Both the position numbers and the translations under genes were made by a program. This document shows, piece after piece, positions 57,455 to 64,000 of a stretch of 64,000 nt of DNA (position 1 is the first letter of the stretch; each line of letters begins with the position of its first letter). Source of the DNA: Noviluteimonas gilva (GTDB taxonomy: Bacteria > Pseudomonadota > Gammaproteobacteria > Xanthomonadales > Xanthomonadaceae); contig NZ_WOXT01000003.1 in the NCBI RefSeq assembly GCF_009740395.1, positions 186,001 through 250,000 on the forward strand. Direction: 5' to 3'. Under the pieces are notes generated by a model that did no database searches, was not told where the DNA came from, and saw nothing but the letters and a program-made list of their open reading frames with translations.

Positions 57455-57485
57455 GAAGGCCCGCCCTGCGGGCCTTCGTGTTTTC
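57455..57485 (+). terminator. Rho-independent terminator of GH92
   Basis: GAAGGCCCGC and GCGGGCCTTC form a perfect 10-bp stem around CCT, followed by GTGTTTT. It lies 15 bases after the GH92 stop and isolates the KaiC-like gene. Confidence 0.85.
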
Positions 57486-57564
57486 GGGCGTTCGGCTCAT
57501 CCGTGCACACGATGTTGACGCGCCGGTCCACGAGAATCGCGTACGCACTCAGCCGACGGCGGCC

Positions 57565-59088
57565 ATGTCTTCCCAATCCCTTACGCTCCCCGCGCCGGTT
57601 CCGACCGGTGTGGAGGGGCTCGATGTGATTCTCGATGGCGGCCTGACGCCGCATCGCCTGTACCTGATCGAGGGCGTGCCCGGGTCCGGCAAGACCACCA
57701 TGGCGCTGCAATTCCTGCGCTCGGGCGCGGCCGCGGGCGAACGCGTGCTGTACGTGACGCTGTCGGAAACCGAGCGTGAGCTGCGCGAAGTGGCGCATGC
57801 CCACGGCTGGTCGCTGGACGGCATCGCGATCCACGAACTGTTCCCGGTCGGCGACCAGTTGGACCCGGAATCGCAGTACACGATGTTCCACCCCTCCGAA
57901 GTGGAGCTGGCCGAGACCACGCGCCGCGTGCTGGATGAAGTCGAGCGCCTGCAGCCCGACCGCGTCGTGTTCGACTCGCTGGCCGAACTGCGCTTGCTGG
58001 CCGGTTCGATGCTGCGCTTCCGCCGGCAGGTGCTTGCGTTGAAGCAGTACTTCTCCGGCAAGGGCACGACGGTGCTCATGCTCGATGAAAGCTCGGCGTC
58101 CGACCAGGGCTTGCACGTGCACACGATCGTGCATGGCGCGATCCAGCTCGACCACCTCATGCCCGATTTCGGCGGCGACCGGCGCCGCCTGCGCATCAGC
58201 AAGATGCGCGGACGCGCCTTCCGCTCGGGCTACCACGACTACAAGATCGAAACCGGCGGCGTGCGCGTGTATCCGCGCCTGATCGCCGCGCATTACCGGC
58301 GCTCCGGCAGGAACGATCCGGTGGCCAGCGAACTGGCCGAGCTGGACCTACTGCTGGGCGGCGGTCTGGATCGCGGCACCAGCACGCTGCTGATCGGCGC
58401 GGCCGGCGCGGGCAAGTCGTCGCTCGCCTCGCACTTCGTGCGATCGGCGGCCGCGCGCGGGGAACGTTCGGCGATGTTCCTGTTCGACGAAAGCCAGCGC
58501 GCACTGGTCACCCGCTCCAGGGGCATCGGCTTCGACATCGAAGCGTGCGTGGCCGAGGGCACCGTCGACGTGCAATCGATCGACCCGGCCGAACTCTCGC
58601 CGGGCGAGTTCATCCATCGCATCCGCAACGCCGTCGAAGTCGAGGGCGCGAAGCTGGTCGTCCTCGACAGCCTCAACGGCTTCCTCAACGCGATGGCCGA
58701 AGAGCATCACGTGCTGATCCAGTTGCACGAACTGCTCTCCTATCTCGCGCAGTTGGACATCACCACGATCCTGATCGCGTCGCAGGCCGGCCTGATCGGC
58801 CACATGCAGACCTCGCTGGACGTCAGCTACCTGGCGGACACGGTGGTGCTGCTGCGCTATTTCGAAAGCCGTGGCGAAGTGAAGCAGGCGATTTCGGTCC
58901 TCAAGAAACGCACCGGCCCGCACGAGCGCACGATCCGCGAGATGCGGATCACCTCCAACGGCCTGGACATCGGCGAGCCGCTGCGCAATTTCCGTGGCGT
59001 GCTCACGGGCGTGCCGCAGGAAGTCGATTCGCACGAAGCAGACCCGATGACCCCGCGGGCACCGCTCGCACCGGGCGTGGCGGGGTGA
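57565..59088 (+). CDS. KaiC-like double-RecA ATPase
   Basis: The 507-residue protein has two RecA-like halves, as in KaiC. Walker A motifs are EGVPGSGKTT (about 36-45) and GAAGAGKSS (about 278-286). The catalytic glutamate pair of KaiC reads Ser-Glu in the first half (VTLSETERE) and Asp-Glu in the second (LFDESQRAL). Near the end RYFESRGEVKQAISVLKKR matches the KaiC C-terminal region. By eye, the position of KaiC S431 is serine and that of T432 is tyrosine (SYLADT). No kaiA or kaiB is nearby, so it is not a cyanobacterial clock. It overlaps the next gene, a hybrid histidine kinase, and probably feeds signals to it. Confidence 0.88.
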   Translation: MSSQSLTLPAPVPTGVEGLDVILDGGLTPHRLYLIEGVPGSGKTTMALQFLRSGAAAGERVLYVTLSETERELREVAHAHGWSLDGIAIHELFPVGDQLDPESQYTMFHPSEVELAETTRRVLDEVERLQPDRVVFDSLAELRLLAGSMLRFRRQVLALKQYFSGKGTTVLMLDESSASDQGLHVHTIVHGAIQLDHLMPDFGGDRRRLRISKMRGRAFRSGYHDYKIETGGVRVYPRLIAAHYRRSGRNDPVASELAELDLLLGGGLDRGTSTLLIGAAGAGKSSLASHFVRSAAARGERSAMFLFDESQRALVTRSRGIGFDIEACVAEGTVDVQSIDPAELSPGEFIHRIRNAVEVEGAKLVVLDSLNGFLNAMAEEHHVLIQLHELLSYLAQLDITTILIASQAGLIGHMQTSLDVSYLADTVVLLRYFESRGEVKQAISVLKKRTGPHERTIREMRITSNGLDIGEPLRNFRGVLTGVPQEVDSHEADPMTPRAPLAPGVAG

Positions 59089-60698
59089 ACGCACTCGCAC
59101 CCGGCGCAAGCATGCGCGTGCTGCTGTTGCTGCTGACCACGCGCGATGCAGACATCACCTGCGCGATCCTCGAAGACAACGGTTTGACGTGCCACGTGTG
59201 TCGCGACGCCACCGACCTGCGCGAGCAGTTGGCGCTCGGCGCCGGCGCGATCCTGGTCGGCGAAGAATTGCTGAAGGTCGACGGCGTGCATGCCGCGATC
59301 GCCCAGACGCTGGAAGTCCAGGGCGCCTGGTCCGACCTGCCGGTCCTGATCCTGACCGGACGCGGCGCGGACTCGCTCGCCGTCGGCGATGCCGTTGCGG
59401 TGCTGGGCAACGTGACGCTGCTCGAACGCCCGCTGCGCGTGTCGGCGCTGCTCAGCGCATTGCGGACCTCGCTGCGTGCGCGGACGCGCCAGTACGAGAT
59501 CCGCGACCATCTGGACGCACTCGAACGCGCGCGCGACGCCGAAGCCGACGCCGTGCGCCGCAAGAACGAATTCCTCGCGATGCTTGCGCACGAACTGCGC
59601 AATCCGCTCGCACCGATCCGCAACGCCCTGCACGTGCTCGCGATGGACGACGGCGACGCGCAACGCCGCCAGGCGCTGCACGCGACGATGAGCCGGCAAG
59701 TCGACCACATGGTGCGCTTGATGGACGATCTGATGGAGGCCTCGCGCGTCTCGCGTGGCCGCATCGAACTGCGCCGCCGCGCCATCGACCTTCGCCACGC
59801 CTTGCGCAGCGCCCTGGAGCTCAGCGCGCCCCTCGTCGAAGCCGGTGGCGTGACGCTGCACGTCGACATGCCCGACCACCCCTTGACCGTCGACGCCGAC
59901 CCGGTGCGCCTGACGCAGGTCTTCGGCAACCTGCTCAACAACGCCGCGAAGTACGGCCGCGCGGGTGGACGCATCTGGGTCCGCGCCTCCACCGTCGGCG
60001 ATTGCGCGCTGGTCGAAGTCGAGGACGACGGCATCGGCATCGATCCGAGCGTGTTGCCGCATGTGTTCGAACTGTTCACGCAGGGCCGCCGCGATCGCAA
60101 TCGGTTGCAGGATGGCCTGGGCATCGGACTGGCGTTGGTGAAGCAACTCGTCGAATTGCAGGACGGTCAGGTCGAAGTCGGCAGCGAGGGCCCCGACAAG
60201 GGCACGCGCGTGGTCGTGCGGCTGCCTTGCATCGCCGAGGCGACGGATGCGCTTGAAGCGCAACAGGACGTCCTATCGGCCTCCCCTCGCCCACTGGGGC
60301 GCGATGCGATGCGCGTGCTCGTCGTGGACGACAACGAAGATGCCGCGCGCACGCTCGCATTGTTGCTCGAACTGCTCGGCATGGATTTCAGGATCGCCGC
60401 CGACGCGCCGCGGGCATTGGCCATTGCCGCGGACTTCGAACCACACGTGTGCCTGCTCGACATCGGCCTGCCCGGCATGAACGGCTACGAGCTCGCGCGC
60501 CGACTGCACGCCGATCCGCGGCATGCGAACGCGGTGCTGATCGCGATCACCGGTTGGGGCGGCGCGCAGGACCAGCAGCAGGCGTACGCGGCGGGCTTCG
60601 CGGACCATTTCCGCAAACCCGCGGATATCACGCGCTTGTCGGCCGTCCTGGAGGCGACACGCTCGAACCTGGTGCGCCGTGCGAGCACGGCCGCCTGA
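59085..60698 (+). CDS. Hybrid histidine kinase with degenerate N-terminal receiver and C-terminal receiver
   Basis: Starting at GTG 59085, whose GTGA overlaps the KaiC-like stop, the product is 537 residues (ATG 59112 is an alternative). An N-terminal receiver-like fold has lost the usual phospho-acceptor aspartate: the strand reads GAILVGEELLKVDG where LxxDxxxP is expected. A coiled coil leads to the H-box FLAMLAHELRNPLAPIRNAL. The ATPase motifs are NLLNNAAKYG, DDGIGID and GLGIGLALVKQL. A complete C-terminal receiver follows, with the DDN pocket (VLVVDDNEDAA), D in LLDIGLPGMNGYE and a KPAD lysine. No membrane helix is visible. Together with the KaiC-like gene it forms a cytoplasmic signalling pair. 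Confidence 0.9.
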   Translation: MNALAPGASMRVLLLLLTTRDADITCAILEDNGLTCHVCRDATDLREQLALGAGAILVGEELLKVDGVHAAIAQTLEVQGAWSDLPVLILTGRGADSLAVGDAVAVLGNVTLLERPLRVSALLSALRTSLRARTRQYEIRDHLDALERARDAEADAVRRKNEFLAMLAHELRNPLAPIRNALHVLAMDDGDAQRRQALHATMSRQVDHMVRLMDDLMEASRVSRGRIELRRRAIDLRHALRSALELSAPLVEAGGVTLHVDMPDHPLTVDADPVRLTQVFGNLLNNAAKYGRAGGRIWVRASTVGDCALVEVEDDGIGIDPSVLPHVFELFTQGRRDRNRLQDGLGIGLALVKQLVELQDGQVEVGSEGPDKGTRVVVRLPCIAEATDALEAQQDVLSASPRPLGRDAMRVLVVDDNEDAARTLALLLELLGMDFRIAADAPRALAIAADFEPHVCLLDIGLPGMNGYELARRLHADPRHANAVLIAITGWGGAQDQQQAYAAGFADHFRKPADITRLSAVLEATRSNLVRRASTAA

Positions 60699-60710
60699 CG
60701 ACGGCGCGCA

Positions 60711-61901
60711 TCATCGCAGCGTTCGGAATGTGGCCCGCACTTCGTTCGTGAACAACACCGGCTGCTCCCACGAAGGAAAGTGACCACCCTTCGGCAGGCG
60801 GTTGTAATGCACGAGTCTCGGATACGCCGCCTGCGCCCAACTGCGCGGCGCCTCGAAGAGCTCGTCGGGAAACACGCTGACGCCGACCGGCAAATCGACG
60901 CCCTTCACCGCGAAGAACGGCGTCTTGTTCTCCCAGTAGATGCGTGCCGCGGACAGCGCGCTGTTCGTCAGCCAGAACAATGTGATCGCATCCAGCACAT
61001 CGTCGGGCGTGAGTCCTTCCGGCACCCCGTCGATCGAACGCGCGATCATCTCGTAGCTGCGCGGATACAGATCGATCATGAAGGCCGCCAGGCCCACGGG
61101 CGAATCCGCGAGCGCCGTCAGTGATTGCGGCCGGTCGCCCATCATCACCGCGTACGCGATGTGCTTGTACGCGAACGCGATCTGATCGCAGGCGCGTTGT
61201 TCTTCATCGCTGAGCGCGGTCGTAATCGGATCGCCGCGTGCGAGCGCGCGATCGATCTCCGGCGGCACCACGCCGCCCATGTTCGTGTGCAGGCCGATGA
61301 GGCCGGCGGGCGTCCTCACCGCCATGAGGTCGACCGTGATCGCGCCCCAATCGGTGCCCGACACGCCGTAGCGCGCGTACCCGAGGCGCTCCATCAACGC
61401 GATGTAAGCATCGGCGACACGTTCCGGATTCCAACCGGTGGCCGCGGGCTTGCCGGAGAAACCGAATCCGGGCATTGATGGAATCACCAGATGGAACGCG
61501 TCCGACGCCTCGCCCCCGTGCGCGGTCGGATCCGTCAACGGGCCGACCACTTTCATCCGTTCGATGATCGAACCGGGCCAACCGTGCGCGAGCAAGAGCG
61601 GCAATGCGTCGGCGTGCTTTGAACGCACGTGGAGGAAATGGAAGTCGAGCCCGTCGATCGTGGCGGTGAAATTCGGCACGGCGTTCAACCGGGCTTCGGT
61701 CTTTCGCCAGTCGTACTGCGTGGCCCATCGCTGCGCGAGCTTCTGGATGGTCGCCAGTTGCGTGCCTTGCGAGGAATCGGCGACGGTCTCGCGATCGGGC
61801 CATCGCGTGGCCTCGATGCGCCTGCGCAGGTCCGCCAGGTCGGCGTCGGATGCACTGAACCGGAACGGGCGGATCGCGGCGTCGTGTGCTGCGCGCGCCA
61901 T
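60711..61901 (-). CDS. Cytoplasmic epoxide hydrolase-type alpha/beta hydrolase
   Basis: The 396-residue protein has the EHN N-terminal domain (FRFSASDADLADLRRRIEATRW in parts, WATQYDWRKTEARLNAVPNF in parts). The alpha/beta-hydrolase core follows, with the oxyanion motif AHGWPGSI, the nucleophile aspartate in GVSGTDWGAITV and the histidine in PKGGHFPSWEQP. This layout is that of microsomal-type epoxide hydrolases, which open epoxides with water. There is no signal peptide. It diverges from a paralogue with a signal peptide across 134 bases, and converges on the histidine kinase gene. The natural substrate is unknown. Confidence 0.9.
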   Translation of the reverse strand: MARAAHDAAIRPFRFSASDADLADLRRRIEATRWPDRETVADSSQGTQLATIQKLAQRWATQYDWRKTEARLNAVPNFTATIDGLDFHFLHVRSKHADALPLLLAHGWPGSIIERMKVVGPLTDPTAHGGEASDAFHLVIPSMPGFGFSGKPAATGWNPERVADAYIALMERLGYARYGVSGTDWGAITVDLMAVRTPAGLIGLHTNMGGVVPPEIDRALARGDPITTALSDEEQRACDQIAFAYKHIAYAVMMGDRPQSLTALADSPVGLAAFMIDLYPRSYEMIARSIDGVPEGLTPDDVLDAITLFWLTNSALSAARIYWENKTPFFAVKGVDLPVGVSVFPDELFEAPRSWAQAAYPRLVHYNRLPKGGHFPSWEQPVLFTNEVRATFRTLR

Positions 61902-62035
61902 CTCCGCACGCTACCCCGTCGCTGCATCCATCGTCATCACCATGACAGGCGAAGACCAAGGTCTGATTGCGGTCGTTCGATGCGCGTGTCCACAGTCGCG
62001 TTCTTTGCAACGCAACGCCTCCCGGAGATCGGACC

Positions 62036-63319
62036 ATGCATGCCACCAGATCGCTCGCAGGTTTCGCACTGGCTTGCACGCTGTGCCTGTGCATTCCGGT
62101 CGCGGCCGCGCAATCGGCGACGCCAACGCCCGCGACGTCCGACGCCATGACGATTCGCCCCTTCACTTTCCACGCCTCCGATGAAGCGCTCGCGGATTTG
62201 CGCCGGCGCATCGCGGCCACGCGATGGCCCTCGAAGGAACTGGTGCCCGACGGCACGCAGGGCGTGCAACTCCAGACGATGCGCGCCCTCGCGCAGTACT
62301 GGCAGACCGATTACGATTGGCGCAAGGCCGAAGCGCGCCTCAACGCATTGCCGCAGTTCGTCACGACCATCGATGGGCTCGACATCCATTTCATTCACGT
62401 CCGTTCGAAGCACAAGGGCGCGTTGCCCCTGATCCTCACGCACGGTTGGCCGGGGTCGATCATCGAAGAATTGAAGATCATCGAACCGCTCACCGACCCC
62501 ACCGCGCACGGTGGAACGGCGGCCGATGCATTCGACGTCGTGATTCCGTCGCTGCCCGGTTACGGCTTTTCGGGAAAGCCCACGGAATTGGGTTGGGATC
62601 CGATTCGCATCGCGCGCGCCTGGACGGTGTTGATGCAGCGGCTTGGTTACGCGAAGTTCGTCGCATCGGGCGGCGATTGGGGCGACCCGGTCACCGAACA
62701 GATGGCCGTACTCGCGCCTGGCACCGTGATGGCGATCCACTTGAACATGCCCGCCGCCGTGCCGCCGGACATCGCGCAGGCGCTGCATTCGGGTGCGAAG
62801 CCGCCGGCGAATCTGTCGGCCGACGAACGCCGGGCGTGGGACCAACTCGACTTCTTCTTCCAGAAAGGCCTGGGTTACGCGAACGAAATGCGCTTGCGGC
62901 CGCAAACGCTCTACGCGCTCGAAGACTCACCGGTCGGGCTGGCCGCATGGATCCTCGACCATGATGCGCGCAGCTACGAGCTCATCGCGCGCGTGTTCGA
63001 CGGCAAACCCGAAGGGCTGACGCGCGACGACATCCTGGACAACATCACGCTGTATTGGCTGACGAGCACCGCGGTGTCATCGGCACGCCTGTACTGGGAG
63101 AACCGGACCGTGTTCTTCGCGCCGCAGGGCGTGACCGTGCCGGTGGCCGTGAGTGCATTCCCCGACGAGTTGTACCAGGTGCCGCGAAGCTGGGCCGAAC
63201 GCGCGTTCCCGAACCTCGTCCACTACAACCGTTTGCCGAAGGGCGGGCATTTCGCCGCATGGGAGCAGCCGGAAACATTCACGCAAGAGTTGCGCGCCGC
63301 CTTCAAGTCGCTGCGTTAG
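62036..63319 (+). CDS. Exported epoxide hydrolase-type alpha/beta hydrolase
   Basis: The 427-residue paralogue begins with a signal peptide (LAGFALACTLCLCIPVAAAQ) and is otherwise built like its neighbour: the EHN domain (FTFHASDEALADLRRRIAATRW in parts, YDWRKAEARLNALPQF), THGWPGSIIEEL, the nucleophile ASGGDWGDPVTEQ and the histidine PKGGHFAAWEQP. The ATG at 62036 has GGAG eight bases upstream. Exported epoxide hydrolases of this type are uncommon and could act on plant or host lipid epoxides in the environment. The stop overlaps that of the convergent FixJ-like gene by three bases. Confidence 0.88.
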   Translation: MHATRSLAGFALACTLCLCIPVAAAQSATPTPATSDAMTIRPFTFHASDEALADLRRRIAATRWPSKELVPDGTQGVQLQTMRALAQYWQTDYDWRKAEARLNALPQFVTTIDGLDIHFIHVRSKHKGALPLILTHGWPGSIIEELKIIEPLTDPTAHGGTAADAFDVVIPSLPGYGFSGKPTELGWDPIRIARAWTVLMQRLGYAKFVASGGDWGDPVTEQMAVLAPGTVMAIHLNMPAAVPPDIAQALHSGAKPPANLSADERRAWDQLDFFFQKGLGYANEMRLRPQTLYALEDSPVGLAAWILDHDARSYELIARVFDGKPEGLTRDDILDNITLYWLTSTAVSSARLYWENRTVFFAPQGVTVPVAVSAFPDELYQVPRSWAERAFPNLVHYNRLPKGGHFAAWEQPETFTQELRAAFKSLR

Positions 63320-63948
63320 TCCGTCGCCTGGCCGCCGGACGCCAGCACGCCCAACACCGCCACCAGGTTCACCAACTCCGCCAGCGAGTGCGCCTGCATC
63401 TTGCGCATCACGCGGCCGCGATGCGCTTTCACCGTGATCTCGCTGATGCCCAGTTCGGCGGCGACCTGTTTGTTCAACAGCCCGGTCGCGACGCCGCGCA
63501 ACACCTCGCGTTCGCGCGGCGTCAGCGATGCATAGCGTGCATCGAGGGCGCGCGCGATCGCGGCGCGTTCGAGCGCGGCCTTGCTGAAAGCGATCGCGTC
63601 GCGAATCGCCGGCAACAGCGCTTCTTTCGCGAGGGGCTTGACCAGGAATTCGAACGCGCCGGCTTTCATCGCGCGCACGCTCGTGGGCACGTCGCCGTGG
63701 CTGGTGATGAAGATGATCGGCAGCGAAGGCTGATCGGCCGCGATGTATTCCTGCAGCGTCAGGCCGTCGATGTCGGGCAGGGTCAACTCGAGCAGGAGGC
63801 AACCCGGCACCGTCGCACGTGGATGCGCAAGGAAGTCGCGCGCCGTTGCGAACACTTCCGCGCGACAGCCGACGGCGCGAATCAATGCCGACAAGGCATC
63901 TCGGACCGACGCATCTGCATCGACGACGTGCACGACGGGCTGCGCCAT
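63316..63948 (-). CDS. FixJ/NarL-type response regulator with glutamate at the phospho-acceptor site
   Basis: The 210-residue protein has an N-terminal receiver and a LuxR-type helix-turn-helix (SLTPREREVLRGVATGLLNKQVAAELGISEITVKAHR in parts). In the receiver, position 54, which is aspartate in FixJ, is glutamate (GCLLLELTLPDIDG). The first acidic pocket residue is also altered: VVDADASVRD has D10 and D12 but A11. The conserved lysine of FLVKPL remains. It may therefore be locked in an active-like state or act without phosphorylation. No sensor kinase lies beside it within the window, though the upstream DNA (63949-64000) carries no gene start that I can see. Confidence 0.9.
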   Translation of the reverse strand: MAQPVVHVVDADASVRDALSALIRAVGCRAEVFATARDFLAHPRATVPGCLLLELTLPDIDGLTLQEYIAADQPSLPIIFITSHGDVPTSVRAMKAGAFEFLVKPLAKEALLPAIRDAIAFSKAALERAAIARALDARYASLTPREREVLRGVATGLLNKQVAAELGISEITVKAHRGRVMRKMQAHSLAELVNLVAVLGVLASGGQATD

Positions 63949-64000
63949 CGTGAATGCGCGCTCGCGCCGACGATCCGGCGCCCTGGCGCGCAGGTCGCGT

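Noticed and set aside
57565-60698. A circadian clock operon
   Set aside because: KaiC-like proteins are widespread; no kaiA or kaiB and no kaiB-like fold is seen, and the second phosphosite is tyrosine.

Overview
The window is a high-GC bacterial chromosome segment from a member of the Xanthomonadaceae, most probably Lysobacter-like. The main evidence is the rpf locus (aconitase-rpfB-rpfF facing rpfC-rpfG, followed by lysS, prfB, recJ, rpfE-like, greA, carB, carA, dapB), the diverged fur/omlA pair, and housekeeping genes in xanthomonad order. No phage, transposase, CRISPR array or tRNA was seen. Almost every base is in or close to a gene.

Layout. 1-5.2 kb: the 3' end of infA with a terminator, then clpA and clpS on the minus strand (a sigma-32-like promoter lies before clpA), then nudJ-mnmA-hflD. 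5.3-18.0 kb: the DSF quorum-sensing region. It holds aconitase (rpfA), rpfB, rpfF (DSF synthase with both catalytic glutamates), the convergent rpfG-rpfC two-component pair without rpfH, a PilZ-domain gene, lysS, and prfB with its programmed +1 frameshift. 18.2-22.3 kb: a large secreted VIT/vWA protein and a methyltransferase with an alanine-rich coiled-coil tail. 22.4-31.2 kb: a tightly packed, partly translationally coupled minus-strand series read as dapB, carA, a small membrane protein, carB, greA, rpfE-like and recJ. 31.4-34.7 kb: two tandem Tat-exported tyrosinases. 34.7-36.6 kb: a DUF3857/transglutaminase protein. 36.7-43.2 kb: the hrcA-grpE-dnaK-dnaJ heat-shock operon and recN. 43.2-49.6 kb: fur, bamE/omlA, ratA-rnfH, smpB, a CHASE histidine kinase, tmRNA (ssrA), and fabA-fabB. 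49.6-57.5 kb: a maa-type acetyltransferase, then a mannoside-use locus (GH47, mannose isomerase-like AGE, fructokinase, LacI repressor) diverging from a GH92 alpha-mannosidase. 57.6-64 kb: a double-RecA KaiC-like ATPase coupled to a hybrid histidine kinase, two diverging epoxide-hydrolase paralogues, and a FixJ-type regulator whose phospho-acceptor aspartate is glutamate.

How the genes work together. RpfF makes DSF, RpfC senses it, and RpfG degrades cyclic-di-GMP. The neighbouring PilZ gene could encode a receptor for that messenger. In the mannose locus, secreted GH47 and GH92 enzymes would release mannose from alpha-1,2-mannosides or N-glycans. The AGE enzyme would turn mannose into fructose, and the PfkB kinase would phosphorylate fructose. 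LacI would control the set through two similar palindromes in the divergent intergenic region. That same region contains a 52-codon remnant of a second GH92 gene, fused by its stop codon to the start of lacI.

The most interesting items are the GH92 remnant and twin operators, the D54E response regulator, the tandem tyrosinases (one with a nine-proline linker), the carA/carB-embedded membrane protein, a perfect 9+2+9 palindrome before fabAB, -10 boxes placed for leaderless clpS and hrcA messages, and the intergenic hairpin elements. I did not find a clearly new multi-gene system. All functions are read from sequence motifs and gene order by eye; no database search was run.
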